Assembly: GCA_902834555.1 (NCBI GenBank)
Contig: CADFJN010000016.1
Location: 1 to 55,849 of the forward strand
Origin: Atopobiaceae bacterium
GTDB lineage: Bacteria > Actinomycetota > Coriobacteriia > Coriobacteriales > Atopobiaceae
DNA length: 55,849 bases
Direction of reading: 5' to 3'
Positions 16,508 through 25,519 of this stretch are shown here, piece by piece. The notes under the pieces are model-generated. The model searched no databases and was not told where the DNA came from. It worked only from the letters and a program-made list of their open reading frames with translations. A program made the translations under genes and the position numbers. The first letter of the stretch is position 1. Each line of letters starts with the position of its first letter.

Positions 16508-17164
16508 CTAGCCCATGGCGGCGCAAGCAAGTTGCGTCACCTGAACTGACGGAAACCCAACCCCAACCCCCTCCGCTGGGATACAATCGGGGTCGCAGGG
16601 GCGAGGACGCCAGACACACCAACCCGCGCCCCCAAGGGCTATAACCCCCTCAGATGCTTTGGTTTGTAGGGCCTCGCATCTTTGGGGGCTTTTTTTCGTG
16701 CGCGTTCCCCGTGGCCTCTGGTACCTCGCACCCTTGGCCTCGGCCAGCTCGCGCGCGACGTTCTCCTGCACCTCCCTGCCAATCGCGTCCCACTTGGCCC
16801 TCGCCTCGGGGGACTCGCAGTGCACGTAGAGGTCCATGGCGCGGAACGCCTCGTGCCAGCCCTTGTCCCCACCGTGCAGCTGCCGCATGCCCCGCACGCG
16901 GGCCAGCTGGCGCTCAAGCTCCGCCTGGTCCTCCCAGGGGTCGAGCGGGTAGTCGTGCTCCTCGACGGAGATGACGTGCCACTTGCCGTCCTCGCGCCGC
17001 CCGACGTGGTAGAAGACGGGGAACTCGTGCGGGTCCGTGTCTGCCAGAAGCTCGCGCCCGTCCGTGTAGATGCCCCACGTAGTGTCGCGGTTCCCGAAGA
17101 GCGGTATGCTGCCCTTCCTCGGCTCCGCCTGCTGGTAGCTCGCCCCCATGCTCCTGCTCGCCAT
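16508..17164 (-). CDS. Unknown protein, paralogue of the HTH-fused gene next door
   Basis: The 218-residue product shares with the 17479 gene a domain containing PLFGN-x3-TW, then FYHVG-x-REDGKWHVISVEEHDY, QLARVRGMR and EVQENVARELAEAK. I do not recognise the family. It lacks the neighbour's HTH part. GGAGGCCACC precedes the ATG. After an A7 run (minus strand of 16690-16696) the frame departs from the paralogue. A one-base shift there would give a basic ending (KKAPKDARPYKPKHLRGL) stopping at 16639, of the paralogue's length, so a frameshift is likely. No membrane segment is seen. Confidence 0.6.
   Translation of the reverse strand: MASRSMGASYQQAEPRKGSIPLFGNRDTTWGIYTDGRELLADTDPHEFPVFYHVGRREDGKWHVISVEEHDYPLDPWEDQAELERQLARVRGMRQLHGGDKGWHEAFRAMDLYVHCESPEARAKWDAIGREVQENVARELAEAKGARYQRPRGTRTKKSPQRCEALQTKASEGVIALGGAGWCVWRPRPCDPDCIPAEGVGVGFPSVQVTQLACAAMG
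16645..16696 (+). terminator. Hairpin plus T7 inside the 3' end of the 16508 gene
   Basis: CCCCC-TC-AGATGC (16645-16657) pairs with GCATCT-TT-GGGGG (16676-16688), followed by T7 at 16690-16696. It is oriented as a plus-strand terminator and could backstop read-through from the tRNA. Confidence 0.55.
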
Positions 17165-17478
17165 GGTGGCCTCCGTTCCGTGTGGCTCGGGGCGGCAGCA
17201 GCCGTTGCCCAGGCCGTCGTTTGCCCAGTTTGTACCCGCAGCCTACAGCCGCTCAATCCATTTCTGCGACGTCTGGAGCCGGTTTCGGTTTGGTCCTGGC
17301 CAGCATCACCGTCACTCACCCCAACGGAGCCTCTCGCCTACGCATCAATAGAGCCCAAACAGGCACGCCCTTATCATGCATGTGAACATACATGCCGGTA
17401 GACAAGGACGGTCATGGATGGACGAGCGCCGCAGTGCTGGTTGAGGTGCATAGGCGGGCGATACGATTGGAGCAAGGT
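17165..17478. promoter_or_regulatory. Divergent control region with palindrome
   Basis: The 314-bp gap separates the two divergent paralogues. GCATGT-N6-ACATGC at 17378-17395 is a perfect inverted repeat about 85 bp before the HTH gene and is the best operator candidate for its product. No convincing ORF is seen; frames over the left half are GC-rich read-through. Confidence 0.45.
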
Positions 17479-18216
17479 ATGGACACCAACTCGTGCGTAC
17501 ACCACATGCTTGACAAGGCCGGCCTGTCTTCGAATGCCGCATGCAAATCGATGGGGAGAGCAAACGGCTATGTAGACCAGTCCCTCAAGCGCAAGGGTGG
17601 CATAGGCGCACCGGCGTTGGCGGAGATAGCCCAGGCGTGCGGTTACGAGCTACAACTCGTCGGACGAGGAGAGACGCTGAACATAGATCCAGCGAACAAG
17701 AGCGAAGCCGAGAACACGCAGAAGACGCCGCGCAAAGGCAGCTTTCCACTCTTTGGCAATCCAAGCGTCACATGGGATCCGTTCAGAGATGGACAGGAGC
17801 CCTTGGCAATTACGGAGCCATACGAATCCCCCACGTTCTACCACGTCGGGCAGCACGAGGACGGTTCCTGGCACGTCATCTCCGTCGAGAAACACGACTA
17901 TGCACAAGAGGGAGAAGAGTCGCTTGAGACGCAGCTAGCGCGAGTCAGAAAGATGCGCAGGCTCCAACCGGGAGACGAGGGACGCGGAGAGGTCATAGAC
18001 TCCCTGCTTCACTACGTCTACGACGAGTCCCCCGAGGCAAAGGCAAAGGCCGAGAAGCGCTGGCAGGAGGTACAGGAGAACGTCGCCCACGAGCTTGCCG
18101 AGGCCAAGAACGCAAAGTACAAGAAGCCAGAGGGGCCGCCCGTTGAGCGCAAACCCCACAAGAGAGGCCCCAAGTTCTTCACGGGACTCTTCATCACGTT
18201 CGGTGGAGACAAGTAG
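17479..18216 (+). CDS. XRE-like HTH protein fused to the paralogous unknown domain
   Basis: Residues 1-65 look like a Cro/CI-type HTH (VHHMLDKAGLSSNAACKSM, then a recognition-helix-like stretch and LAEIAQACGYELQLVGRG). Residues 95-245 carry the domain shared with the 16508 gene: FPLFGNPSVTW, FYHVGQHEDGSWHVISVEKH, QLARVRKMRRL and EVQENVAHELAEAK. The ATG at 17479 is chosen for GGAG six bases upstream; an in-frame ATG at 17392 lies in the palindrome. The end is basic and aromatic. Function is unknown; autoregulation is plausible from the HTH and the palindrome. Confidence 0.7.
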   Translation: MDTNSCVHHMLDKAGLSSNAACKSMGRANGYVDQSLKRKGGIGAPALAEIAQACGYELQLVGRGETLNIDPANKSEAENTQKTPRKGSFPLFGNPSVTWDPFRDGQEPLAITEPYESPTFYHVGQHEDGSWHVISVEKHDYAQEGEESLETQLARVRKMRRLQPGDEGRGEVIDSLLHYVYDESPEAKAKAEKRWQEVQENVAHELAEAKNAKYKKPEGPPVERKPHKRGPKFFTGLFITFGGDK

Positions 18217-18252
18217 CACCCGTAAGGATGGCCCCACGTACTTCTCGCCAAA

Positions 18253-18284
18253 GCGGCCCGCGACGCACAGGCGCCGCGGGCCGC
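18253..18284. terminator. Convergent terminator, partial repeat unit
   Basis: A 14-bp stem with one mismatch (18253-18266 with 18271-18284) separates two converging genes. It is followed on the plus strand by AACATTGTCGTTCGGC, resembling the CGCAACTTTGTACGC start of the stem-loop repeat at locus 1, so this may be a truncated family member. TTT follows on the minus strand. Confidence 0.65.
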
Positions 18285-18326
18285 AACATTGTCGTTCGGC
18301 GGCAAACTTGGAACTGACCGTCTTCC

Positions 18327-19532
18327 CTACTCCGCCAGCTTCGCCACGATGGCGGCTGCGAGGGCATCAATCTGCTCGAGCGCGCCCTCGTCCACCGCTG
18401 AGGTCACATGCACCTCGGGATCGAGCACCTCCATGCCCTTCATTCGCTGGATGGCGTCAAGCATGAGCGAGCCCGCCTGCGGCGCCCAGGAGCCGTTATA
18501 GATGACGCCAACCGTGCGGTTCTTCATCGCATGGGCATTGAGGTCCTCAAGAAGCTCGCGCATGCCGTCGAAGATGCCCATGTTGTACGTGGCAGAGGCA
18601 AAGACCAGCACCGGCGAGCGGAAGGACTGCGAGACCATCTCGGAGACCGGGGTCTTGGAGACATCGTAGACGCGGACGTCGTGCACGCCCGCCTCGGCAA
18701 GCTTGGTCGAGAGGATGTCTGCAGCGTTGGCGGTGCCGCCATAGATGGAGCCGTAGAAGATGGCGACGGACTTGTCCTCGGGCTCATAGGCTGCCCACTT
18801 CTGGTAGCGGGAGAGAATCTGGTCGAAGTCGCGGCGCCAGATGTGCGCGTGAAGCGGCGCAATCTCCTTGATGTCCAGCTTGGATGCCTTCCTGAGCAGC
18901 GACGTCACCTGCAGGCCGTACTTGCCCACGATGTTGGTGTAGTAGCGGCGCGCCTCGTCCGCCCAGTCGCGCTCCCAGTCGACCTCGTCGGCAAAAATGG
19001 CACCACCGGTGGCACCAAACGCGCCAAAGGCGTCTGCCGAGAAGAGCGTGCCCGTGAGCTGGTCAAAGGTCACCATGACCTCAGGCCAGTGGACCATGGG
19101 CGCCAGGACAAACTGCAGCGTGTGGCGCCCGAGAGAGAGGGTGTCGCCTTCCTTGACCTTGATGGCGTGCGGCGTGGAGTCAAAGCCATGGAACTGGCGG
19201 ACAAGGTCGAAGGCCTTGGGGGTGCCGACGAGCTTGAGGTTGGGCCACCTGCGGACAAGGTCGGGGATAACGGCGCAGTGGTCGGGCTCCATGTGGTCGA
19301 TCACCAGGTAGTCCAGGGGACGGCCGCCCAGGACATGGGCGAGGTTCTCCTCGAACTGGCGCGAGACCGCCTCGTCGACGCCGTCGAGCAGGCAGGTCTT
19401 CTCGTCCATGATGAGGTAGTTGTTGTAGGACATGCCGTTGGGCACGGGGTAGGTGTTCTCAAACAGCTGAATCCTGCGGTCAGAGGCACCAAGCCACCAG
19501 GTGTCCTCGCAAATCACGCGCACGTTGTACAT
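18327..19532 (-). CDS. FprA-type flavodiiron protein
   Basis: A 401-residue A-type flavoprotein that reduces O2 to water or NO to N2O in anaerobes. The beta-lactamase-like diiron domain has HMEPDH (H80, E82, D84, H85), H148 and D167. The C-terminal flavodoxin domain binds FMN through FYGSIYGGTANAAD, with FASATYNMG and NGSWAPQAG loops. The ATG at 19532 has GGGAG upstream. It is monocistronic and convergent with the HTH gene. No rubredoxin is adjacent, so the electron donor is elsewhere. Confidence 0.92.
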   Translation of the reverse strand: MYNVRVICEDTWWLGASDRRIQLFENTYPVPNGMSYNNYLIMDEKTCLLDGVDEAVSRQFEENLAHVLGGRPLDYLVIDHMEPDHCAVIPDLVRRWPNLKLVGTPKAFDLVRQFHGFDSTPHAIKVKEGDTLSLGRHTLQFVLAPMVHWPEVMVTFDQLTGTLFSADAFGAFGATGGAIFADEVDWERDWADEARRYYTNIVGKYGLQVTSLLRKASKLDIKEIAPLHAHIWRRDFDQILSRYQKWAAYEPEDKSVAIFYGSIYGGTANAADILSTKLAEAGVHDVRVYDVSKTPVSEMVSQSFRSPVLVFASATYNMGIFDGMRELLEDLNAHAMKNRTVGVIYNGSWAPQAGSLMLDAIQRMKGMEVLDPEVHVTSAVDEGALEQIDALAAAIVAKLAE

Positions 19533-19601
19533 TGCTCTCCCTTCGCCCGCCACCGGGCGGCGTGGGCGGCGCTTTGCCACCCGACTGCCATCTCCACACC
19601 A

Positions 19602-19629
19602 AACGCCCCGCGCGATGCGTCGGGGCGTT
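19602..19629. other. Hairpin in the gap upstream of the flavodiiron gene
   Basis: AACGCCCCG and CGGGGCGTT pair across a 10-nt loop between the DUF2207-type gene and the flavodiiron gene. It could be a weak terminator of the former (GTTTGG follows on the minus strand). The rest of the 271-bp gap shows no gene. Confidence 0.45.
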
Positions 19630-19803
19630 CGTCAAGCGCTTGCATAGTCCGCTCTGATGATATTCGATTACGCGGGGCCGTGCGGCCAGGGAGCCAAGAG
19701 AACCTCAAAGTCGTACGAGGGCGCGGCGGTTCGCCGGAGCGAGAGACGCCGGGACGAGGGACGTGTGAAGCCCAAACAGCAACCAGTAAGGCTTGCGGTG
19801 ACG

Positions 19804-21813
19804 CTAAAACGCACCGCCACCTCCTCCGCCGCCAAAGCCGCCGCCTCCACCGGAGGAGAAGCCGCCACCTCCACCGCCGCCGCTGGCGTCGACCGAGTTG
19901 GCGATCGCAGCCACCGAGGCGTCGTGGATGGCACCGCTGAAGACATCCGCAGGTGAGCCCATACCAGAATGGCCAGCGTAGTACCAGTAGTAGACCGGCA
20001 TGAAGTCCGGATCGTCGATGAGCTCGGGCATGGCAACCTTGAGTTGCTCGATGACCTTGTCCGCAACGCCCAGCGCAACCGCCATCACCAGCAGGCGGTT
20101 CCAGAGGATGACGTCGCTTGGCACCGCCTCGTCCAGGCGGGTAAACTCCTGGAGCCAGCGCTTAAGGGCAAGGACCTTAGCCTTGGTCTCGACCCCCTCG
20201 ACGCTGATGTCCTTGAAGAACTTGTCGCTGAGCAAGTACAGCGAGAGGCCTCCGCACAAGCCGCAGATTGCGGCAACGCCAAGGGCGAGAAGAATATCGC
20301 CGTCAAACATGACGCCCACAACGAACAGCTCCAGGAATGCGGCGAGAATGGAGAGCACTCCAAGCCCGAGAGCAACGCCGCGACCAGTCCCCTTGAGGGA
20401 GCCATTCCCGGCAAAGCGCTTGAGATACTCCACCTTCATCGAGGTCTGCCAGGATTCGTAGGCGTTAGAGTACGCCTCGGGCGAGGACTTTGCGTACTTC
20501 TTGATGGCCGAGAAGTACAGGGCGCACTCACTTCCTGTATACGAGGGGTCGTTGGGCGCAGCTATCCTGCGTGCCACGTGGCGGAAGAGGAAGTCCACCG
20601 CTGCCTCGTCCGCACGCTTGGCAGACTCGCGCTCCGCGGGCGTACCAAAGGTCCCCTGCGGAATGGGTCCCTCGATTGACGCACGGTAGTCGTCGAACTC
20701 CTTGGAGCCAAACGTTTTCTTCTTGCTCACTTTGACCTTGTCAAGCTGCACGACATGCTCGTCGGTAAGGCGCATGAGGGAGGCGGTGAGGCCATCGGGC
20801 CCCGCTTCCTCACCGGTGGCGAGCATGACGAGAACCACCGGGTGGTCGCCCGTAGGAACGTCGCGGAAGTACTTGTCGTCAAACTGCGCCGTGTGCGAGG
20901 ACTTGTAGCGACGCTTTGCAATGACGGTTGCCGCAATGGCCGCCACAGCGACGGCAAGGCAGATTCCCGTAATCCCATACACGGCCGCACGTGCCGCGGC
21001 GCGACGCGCGTTGGCATCGTCGGCGTTCTTCTGCTCCTCCGCGAGGATGGAGCTGAGCACCGTCCCCGAGGTCTCCGGGCAGTCAGAGATCCAGCTTGCC
21101 GGGAAGGTAATACGCGCCTCGGCATACTCGCTCGTGCCAACGCCAGGAACCGTATAGACGATGTCGTTCCCGTCAAACACAAGGCTTGCGTCCAGTGGAC
21201 CGTGGCCCCAGGCGCGAACGTTGTCCCCGCCCACAACGGACTCGCCACTCGGTACCGGCAGGTGGATGGTGCAGGTGACGTTTTCTGACTCGACGTCCCA
21301 GCCATCCGAGACAAACTTCCAGTACAGCTCGCCCGTGTCCGACCAGCGCGTGGCAATGCCATCGGCAAGGTAGGACACGTAGAAGTTGGCAGTGGTGTCG
21401 CTCTGAGCGGAGTAGAGCTTAATCTGCAGGTATGAGCCATCATCCGTGATGGAGTAGGTCTCGTTGGCGCCAGAGCTTGACTCCGTAAACGACCGAGCCA
21501 CGCCGTCCTCGACGATCCCGGCGTCAAGCACCTGGATGCTCACCGTGCGACCGTTGGAGCCGTTCTCCCCCTTGGGAATCTTCCAGTAGACGCCGTGGAA
21601 GTCTCCGCTGAAGTCGAAGGTTCTCACCTCTGTCACGGTAAGGCCGCCCGACGTGTCCAACGTCGCGTCGATGTCCGTCTGCGTCATGCTGTAGTCATCG
21701 GCACGTGCGGGGGTGGTACCAAATACCATGACAAAGAGCATCGCCAGGAGTGGGAGCACGAGAAGCGCAGGTCGGTGGCGCCTGAGAACGCAAGCAGGGT
21801 GCCAGTCTCTCAT
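19804..21813 (-). CDS. DUF2207-type membrane protein
   Basis: The 669-residue protein has a signal peptide (hydrophobic run ending TTPARA, residues 15-38) and an extracellular beta-rich N-terminal domain with the family's GVYWKIPKG-like start. A membrane helix near residues 260-285 and two more helices around 480-530 follow. A cytosolic domain precedes a Gly-rich tail (FSSGGGGGFGG). Function is unknown; such tails are typical of this family. The start at 21813 has GGGGGA six bases upstream. It lies 67 bp downstream of the FHA gene and might be read through from the Tad operon. Confidence 0.8.
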   Translation of the reverse strand: MRDWHPACVLRRHRPALLVLPLLAMLFVMVFGTTPARADDYSMTQTDIDATLDTSGGLTVTEVRTFDFSGDFHGVYWKIPKGENGSNGRTVSIQVLDAGIVEDGVARSFTESSSGANETYSITDDGSYLQIKLYSAQSDTTANFYVSYLADGIATRWSDTGELYWKFVSDGWDVESENVTCTIHLPVPSGESVVGGDNVRAWGHGPLDASLVFDGNDIVYTVPGVGTSEYAEARITFPASWISDCPETSGTVLSSILAEEQKNADDANARRAAARAAVYGITGICLAVAVAAIAATVIAKRRYKSSHTAQFDDKYFRDVPTGDHPVVLVMLATGEEAGPDGLTASLMRLTDEHVVQLDKVKVSKKKTFGSKEFDDYRASIEGPIPQGTFGTPAERESAKRADEAAVDFLFRHVARRIAAPNDPSYTGSECALYFSAIKKYAKSSPEAYSNAYESWQTSMKVEYLKRFAGNGSLKGTGRGVALGLGVLSILAAFLELFVVGVMFDGDILLALGVAAICGLCGGLSLYLLSDKFFKDISVEGVETKAKVLALKRWLQEFTRLDEAVPSDVILWNRLLVMAVALGVADKVIEQLKVAMPELIDDPDFMPVYYWYYAGHSGMGSPADVFSGAIHDASVAAIANSVDASGGGGGGGFSSGGGGGFGGGGGGGAF

Positions 21814-21880
21814 TGAATCCCCCAATGCATGGTTGTGGAAGACCGTACGGCAGCGCGGTCCCAGCATACCAGAGCATGGC

Positions 21881-22513
21881 TCAAGTCTTTGGACGCACCG
21901 GAGTGACCAGGGCACCGCAAACGGAGACCGTCCAGCCAAGGGGAACGAGAACCTCCCCTCTCACCTCCCTCCCGGAGAAGATTGCTGGGTTGGTTGCCCC
22001 TAGGTCAATGACGCGCATGCCCTCCTCGTCATCCTTGGTGGGAAGTATCCGCAGGTGCGAGCGGGACACAGCACGCGAGTGGAGAACGATGTCGCTTGAC
22101 GGGTCACGCCCCACGACAAGCCCCTCCTTGGGTATGGGAAGCCTCACGTCCACCGAGGGAGTGCGAACCCAGCAAAGTGCCGGGGTGCAGGCCAGCTGAG
22201 CTTTGGGGACGAGAGGAGCACTGGAACAGTCCTCCCCGCCAGAGCCGGAAAGGTCCAGGGTGTCATCCTCCCACCCAGGCTCTGAGGGAGGAAGACCCGC
22301 GTCCCAGAGGAACGGCTCGTCTTCTTGGAGCTGGAGCAGTGCGGCATCGCCCGCAGCAGGGTCTGCTTCTTTCGGCTCAAGCGCATCTGCGCTGGCCGCC
22401 ATCGCGGCGTCCCCCTTGGCGGGAAACTCGTAAAGGCATCCATAGCAGACGTGCATATCGGCGAAGAGCTGCTCCCCGCAACGGGGGCACACCTTGGTTG
22501 CGTATTCCCTCAT
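21881..22513 (-). CDS. Zinc-ribbon and FHA-domain protein, Tad operon
   Basis: The 210-residue protein starts with a zinc-binding CPRCGEQ / CYGC pair, followed by an acidic linker and a C-terminal FHA domain (GLVVGRDPSSDIVL, SRSHLRI, DLGATNPAIFSG) that would bind phosphothreonine. It is the last gene of the pilus operon and its ATG overlaps the previous stop (ATGA). FHA proteins at the end of actinobacterial secretion or pilus clusters suggest Ser/Thr-kinase input; no kinase is in this window. Confidence 0.8.
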   Translation of the reverse strand: MREYATKVCPRCGEQLFADMHVCYGCLYEFPAKGDAAMAASADALEPKEADPAAGDAALLQLQEDEPFLWDAGLPPSEPGWEDDTLDLSGSGGEDCSSAPLVPKAQLACTPALCWVRTPSVDVRLPIPKEGLVVGRDPSSDIVLHSRAVSRSHLRILPTKDDEEGMRVIDLGATNPAIFSGREVRGEVLVPLGWTVSVCGALVTPVRPKT

Positions 22514-22932
22514 GACCCCACTACCTCTCCCACGGGCTCGGGAAGGGCAATGCATGCCTGCGATGCTCGCCTCGAATCAAACGAGAGCGAAGTCACGCAC
22601 AGCGTCTCTCCCACAACAGGCCAGGGAAACGGGCTGGCTGGTCGCTCGAAGGCGCAAAACGCCGCCGCATGAGAGAGGACGCGCCCGGGCGGCAACGCAC
22701 GCTCTGATACGAGCACCTCTCCACGCCTCCCCACAAGCGCAACATCAATTGGGTATGCCATCCCATACGTGTGTATGGACCCACACCTCATGAGTACCAC
22801 GGGGAGGGCGGAGGGGCCTGTGCCAAGAAGGCCCACGAGCCTCTCGAACCATGACGAGAGGACCTTGAACCTTAGCACCGGAGAGCTCCGCTCGACCTCA
22901 GGACTTTCAATCTCGACGCATATCCACCTCAT
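22510..22932 (-). CDS. DUF192-family protein, Tad operon
   Basis: The 140-residue product fits DUF192 by the central MRCGSIHTYGMAYPIDVALVGRRGEVL block followed by LPPGRVLSHAAAFCAFE. These small beta proteins often accompany Tad genes; the role is unknown. The ATG shares one base with the upstream TadE stop (TGATG). No signal peptide is evident, so it is likely cytosolic. Confidence 0.75.
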   Translation of the reverse strand: MRWICVEIESPEVERSSPVLRFKVLSSWFERLVGLLGTGPSALPVVLMRCGSIHTYGMAYPIDVALVGRRGEVLVSERALPPGRVLSHAAAFCAFERPASPFPWPVVGETLCVTSLSFDSRRASQACIALPEPVGEVVGS

Positions 22933-23438
22933 CAGACCACCACCCCCGGTCGATACCTATCGATGACAAGCGCCCGCTCGTGACGCAGCTCTAGTGGCGC
23001 CACATACGTGATTCCCGGGAGGCGAAGCTCACTTGGCCACGGCCTAAACACCAACGTGCATGTGTAGCGCGTGAGCAGGGGTGCCACAGAGAGCAGCTGC
23101 TCTCCTCCTCCTGGCGATACGCGCTCTGCCCTCACCTCCACGTCGCAAGACCCCTCGCGGCCGAGCGCCGCGCGAAGAGCGTCCTCGACCGCAGCGACGG
23201 ATGCCGCCATGCTCTGCTCGCCTGCGGGGGACACCCCCTCCGCGATGACCTCGTCCAAGCTCAGACGATCAAACGCCGCGCAGGCATCCACGAACTCCAT
23301 GAGGTTCGCCACAATGAGAGCAACCACGATGACTACGGGCACGAGCACAGCAAGCTCCACGCTCATCTGCCCCGACTGCCTGCTCGGAGACCCGTTTGGC
23401 CGCCGCCAGGTAGCAGCCCCAACAACAGAGTCACTCAT
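22932..23438 (-). CDS. TadE-like pseudopilin (second copy)
   Basis: The 168-residue protein has a short basic N terminus, then SGQMSVELAVLVPVVIVVALIVANLMEFV, a pilin-type processing region with Glu near the start of the hydrophobic helix, and a beta-rich C-terminal region. It is one of three TadE/TadG-class minor pilins here. The start overlaps the TadG-like stop by four bases (ATGA). Confidence 0.8.
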   Translation of the reverse strand: MSDSVVGAATWRRPNGSPSRQSGQMSVELAVLVPVVIVVALIVANLMEFVDACAAFDRLSLDEVIAEGVSPAGEQSMAASVAAVEDALRAALGREGSCDVEVRAERVSPGGGEQLLSVAPLLTRYTCTLVFRPWPSELRLPGITYVAPLELRHERALVIDRYRPGVVV

Positions 23439-25519
23439 GACACCTCCAAAAGGTCATCGAGCCTGATGGTGAGGGGAATCGAGATGTCCGTCCCCGGTAT
23501 TTGAAGCTCGGCCACGGTGATTTCGCCATAGTCAAGGGAGTCGGCTGCCCATATTCCAAGCGTCGCAGCAAGGTCATATGAGCTTGCACCGGAGGGCAGC
23601 GCCTCGATCATCTGTCTTGCCTTGCCGGCGGCGTTATAGCCAGACTTGTCGAGCACGCGCGTCCACCCCACGAGTACGGGCTTCATGAGCCTCATGTCCA
23701 CAGGCTCGAACCCGCAAGCGGCCACTGTGTCCTTTATCTTGCCCCTGAGCCACGACCCCACGGTTCCCCCAAAGACCCCGTCGACGTTGTCGAGAAAGCC
23801 TGACACCGAGGACGAGACCGAGCTATACCGCGACCCATACCCAACGAGCAGGCGTCCCCATAGCTCGCAGACCCCATCGAAGGCACCGCCCAGGACAGAG
23901 CCCGACCCCCGGGAGGCAATGCCATCGAAGAAGCTTGCCAGCACGTTGTTCTCGGCCGTCGACTCGTCCGGCGCGAGCGCCGCCGCCGAGACCGCAGCTC
24001 CTGCTGGCAGCTCGCCCGACGAGAGAAACGACGCCGTAAGTTCTGTGGGAATGGTTGTCGCCTCTGTTCTTGAGACAACGGCAACGCAGCCCCAGGCCCC
24101 AGGCGGGCAGATGCGCGGCCGCACAACCGAGAGTTGGTCCAGGGCCCGCTCGAACGAGCCATGCGTGTCATCCGCCTTCCCCTTCAGACGCTTCTCGGCA
24201 GCTGCCTGCTGGTTTCGGGCATCCTCATAGTCCTTGGACGCCTCGACGATATCGCGCCAGTAGTGCTCGAAGCCGTTTGCCGTGGAGGTTGACGCCGCGG
24301 CAACCGATCCCATGGCAGATAGATCCATACGACAGGTCTCGCATCTTGCCACCACGCCCGCATCCAAATCCTGAAGCGAGGCATCGCCTGCAGAGGCTCC
24401 CGTTGCCGCAGGACAGGCGAGCGTTGCGTGAAGAACCGGACCTGCATCCTCAGCGCTGCATGGCCAGAGGTCATCGGTATAGAGACCGCACGCTTTGGTC
24501 TCCTCGGCATTGTGCGGGAGGCTTGGCAGGTTGATGTCAACCGAACCGTCTTCGTGCTCTGCGTAGGTCCCACCGCGCACCTGCCCAAGCACAAAATCGT
24601 AGAAGGCAGCTCGGGCAGCAGAGTTTGTAAGCTCGTCCACAGATGCATTCAGCGGCTTTTCCTTCCCCAGACGAACCACGTAGTAGGCACGCGCACGCAG
24701 AAGCGGAATGCCAAAGTTCCACCCCTCAGCGCTTGGGTAGTGAGGATTCTTCTCCCCAGAAAGACCGGCAAGCGCAGCAGCGCGCTCTTCCAGGCAGTAC
24801 GGCGTGCTCCCGCAGTCCGCCTTCCATCCACGCAGACGCGCGTCATCTGCCAGGGCCTTGGCCTCGTCCACCTGCTGCGCGAGGCCCCGCAACTCCTCGG
24901 CATCCTTCTCCATCTCGTCGGAGGAAAGCTCTGCGGCAAGCGACGAGAAGTCGGACTGCGACTCCGTGGGAAACGGCACCGCACAGCCAACGTACGGTAA
25001 CCCCTGTGCACGAGCGTTCTCTGCGACACAGGCGGCAGAATTGGCGACAACTACTGCAGGCAAGACCTTCTCTAGGCGCTCAAGTCCCTCTGCTGCACTT
25101 CGAGCGAAGTCCCGCCGGACATCGAGGACCTTTTTTCCTGCATCGCATACGGTGCCCCCAAACGCCTCTGCCATGGGAATGCACGAGAGCACGAGACCCG
25201 CCCCAAAGACTGTGACGCCAAGAAGCCCCAGGCTAAGCACGCACGCGTCAAGCACCTTGGCAATGGTGACGTACGCCGCAACGGAGTTTGATCCAGCCAT
25301 CGCAGCGGCATCCGCCACGGGTTGGACCTCGTATGAGCGTGCCATCACCCATTCGGCCGACGCCGCAGCAAACACGAGCGAGATGCTCACGAGCAAGGCA
25401 ACCGCAACAGCCACGGTAGTGTAGCCGCCCTCATCGTCCAGGAAGAGAGATAGGCCCAGGTGCAGCCTGCCGGTCTTCGCATGTATGCTGCGTTCAGTCC
25501 CACACCTCAACCCAGTCAT
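23435..25519 (-). CDS. TadG-like large pseudopilin
   Basis: The product is about 694 residues. After DDEGGYTTVAVAVALLVSISLVFAAASAEW, a pilin-like N-terminal helix with a GYTTVA junction, come a second hydrophobic segment near residue 95 and a long, Cys-containing extracellular region with a C(8)PAATG-type loop. This size and plan fit TadG-like proteins exposed at the pilus base. The start at 25519 (MTGLRCG) overlaps tadE by 26 bases; a TTG nine bases later is an alternative. Confidence 0.65.
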   Translation of the reverse strand: MTGLRCGTERSIHAKTGRLHLGLSLFLDDEGGYTTVAVAVALLVSISLVFAAASAEWVMARSYEVQPVADAAAMAGSNSVAAYVTIAKVLDACVLSLGLLGVTVFGAGLVLSCIPMAEAFGGTVCDAGKKVLDVRRDFARSAAEGLERLEKVLPAVVVANSAACVAENARAQGLPYVGCAVPFPTESQSDFSSLAAELSSDEMEKDAEELRGLAQQVDEAKALADDARLRGWKADCGSTPYCLEERAAALAGLSGEKNPHYPSAEGWNFGIPLLRARAYYVVRLGKEKPLNASVDELTNSAARAAFYDFVLGQVRGGTYAEHEDGSVDINLPSLPHNAEETKACGLYTDDLWPCSAEDAGPVLHATLACPAATGASAGDASLQDLDAGVVARCETCRMDLSAMGSVAAASTSTANGFEHYWRDIVEASKDYEDARNQQAAAEKRLKGKADDTHGSFERALDQLSVVRPRICPPGAWGCVAVVSRTEATTIPTELTASFLSSGELPAGAAVSAAALAPDESTAENNVLASFFDGIASRGSGSVLGGAFDGVCELWGRLLVGYGSRYSSVSSSVSGFLDNVDGVFGGTVGSWLRGKIKDTVAACGFEPVDMRLMKPVLVGWTRVLDKSGYNAAGKARQMIEALPSGASSYDLAATLGIWAADSLDYGEITVAELQIPGTDISIPLTIRLDDLLEVS

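Noticed and set aside
16164..18216. Integrated island at tRNA-Phe
   Set aside because: No integrase and no duplicated tRNA 3' end were seen downstream; only two unusual genes are present.
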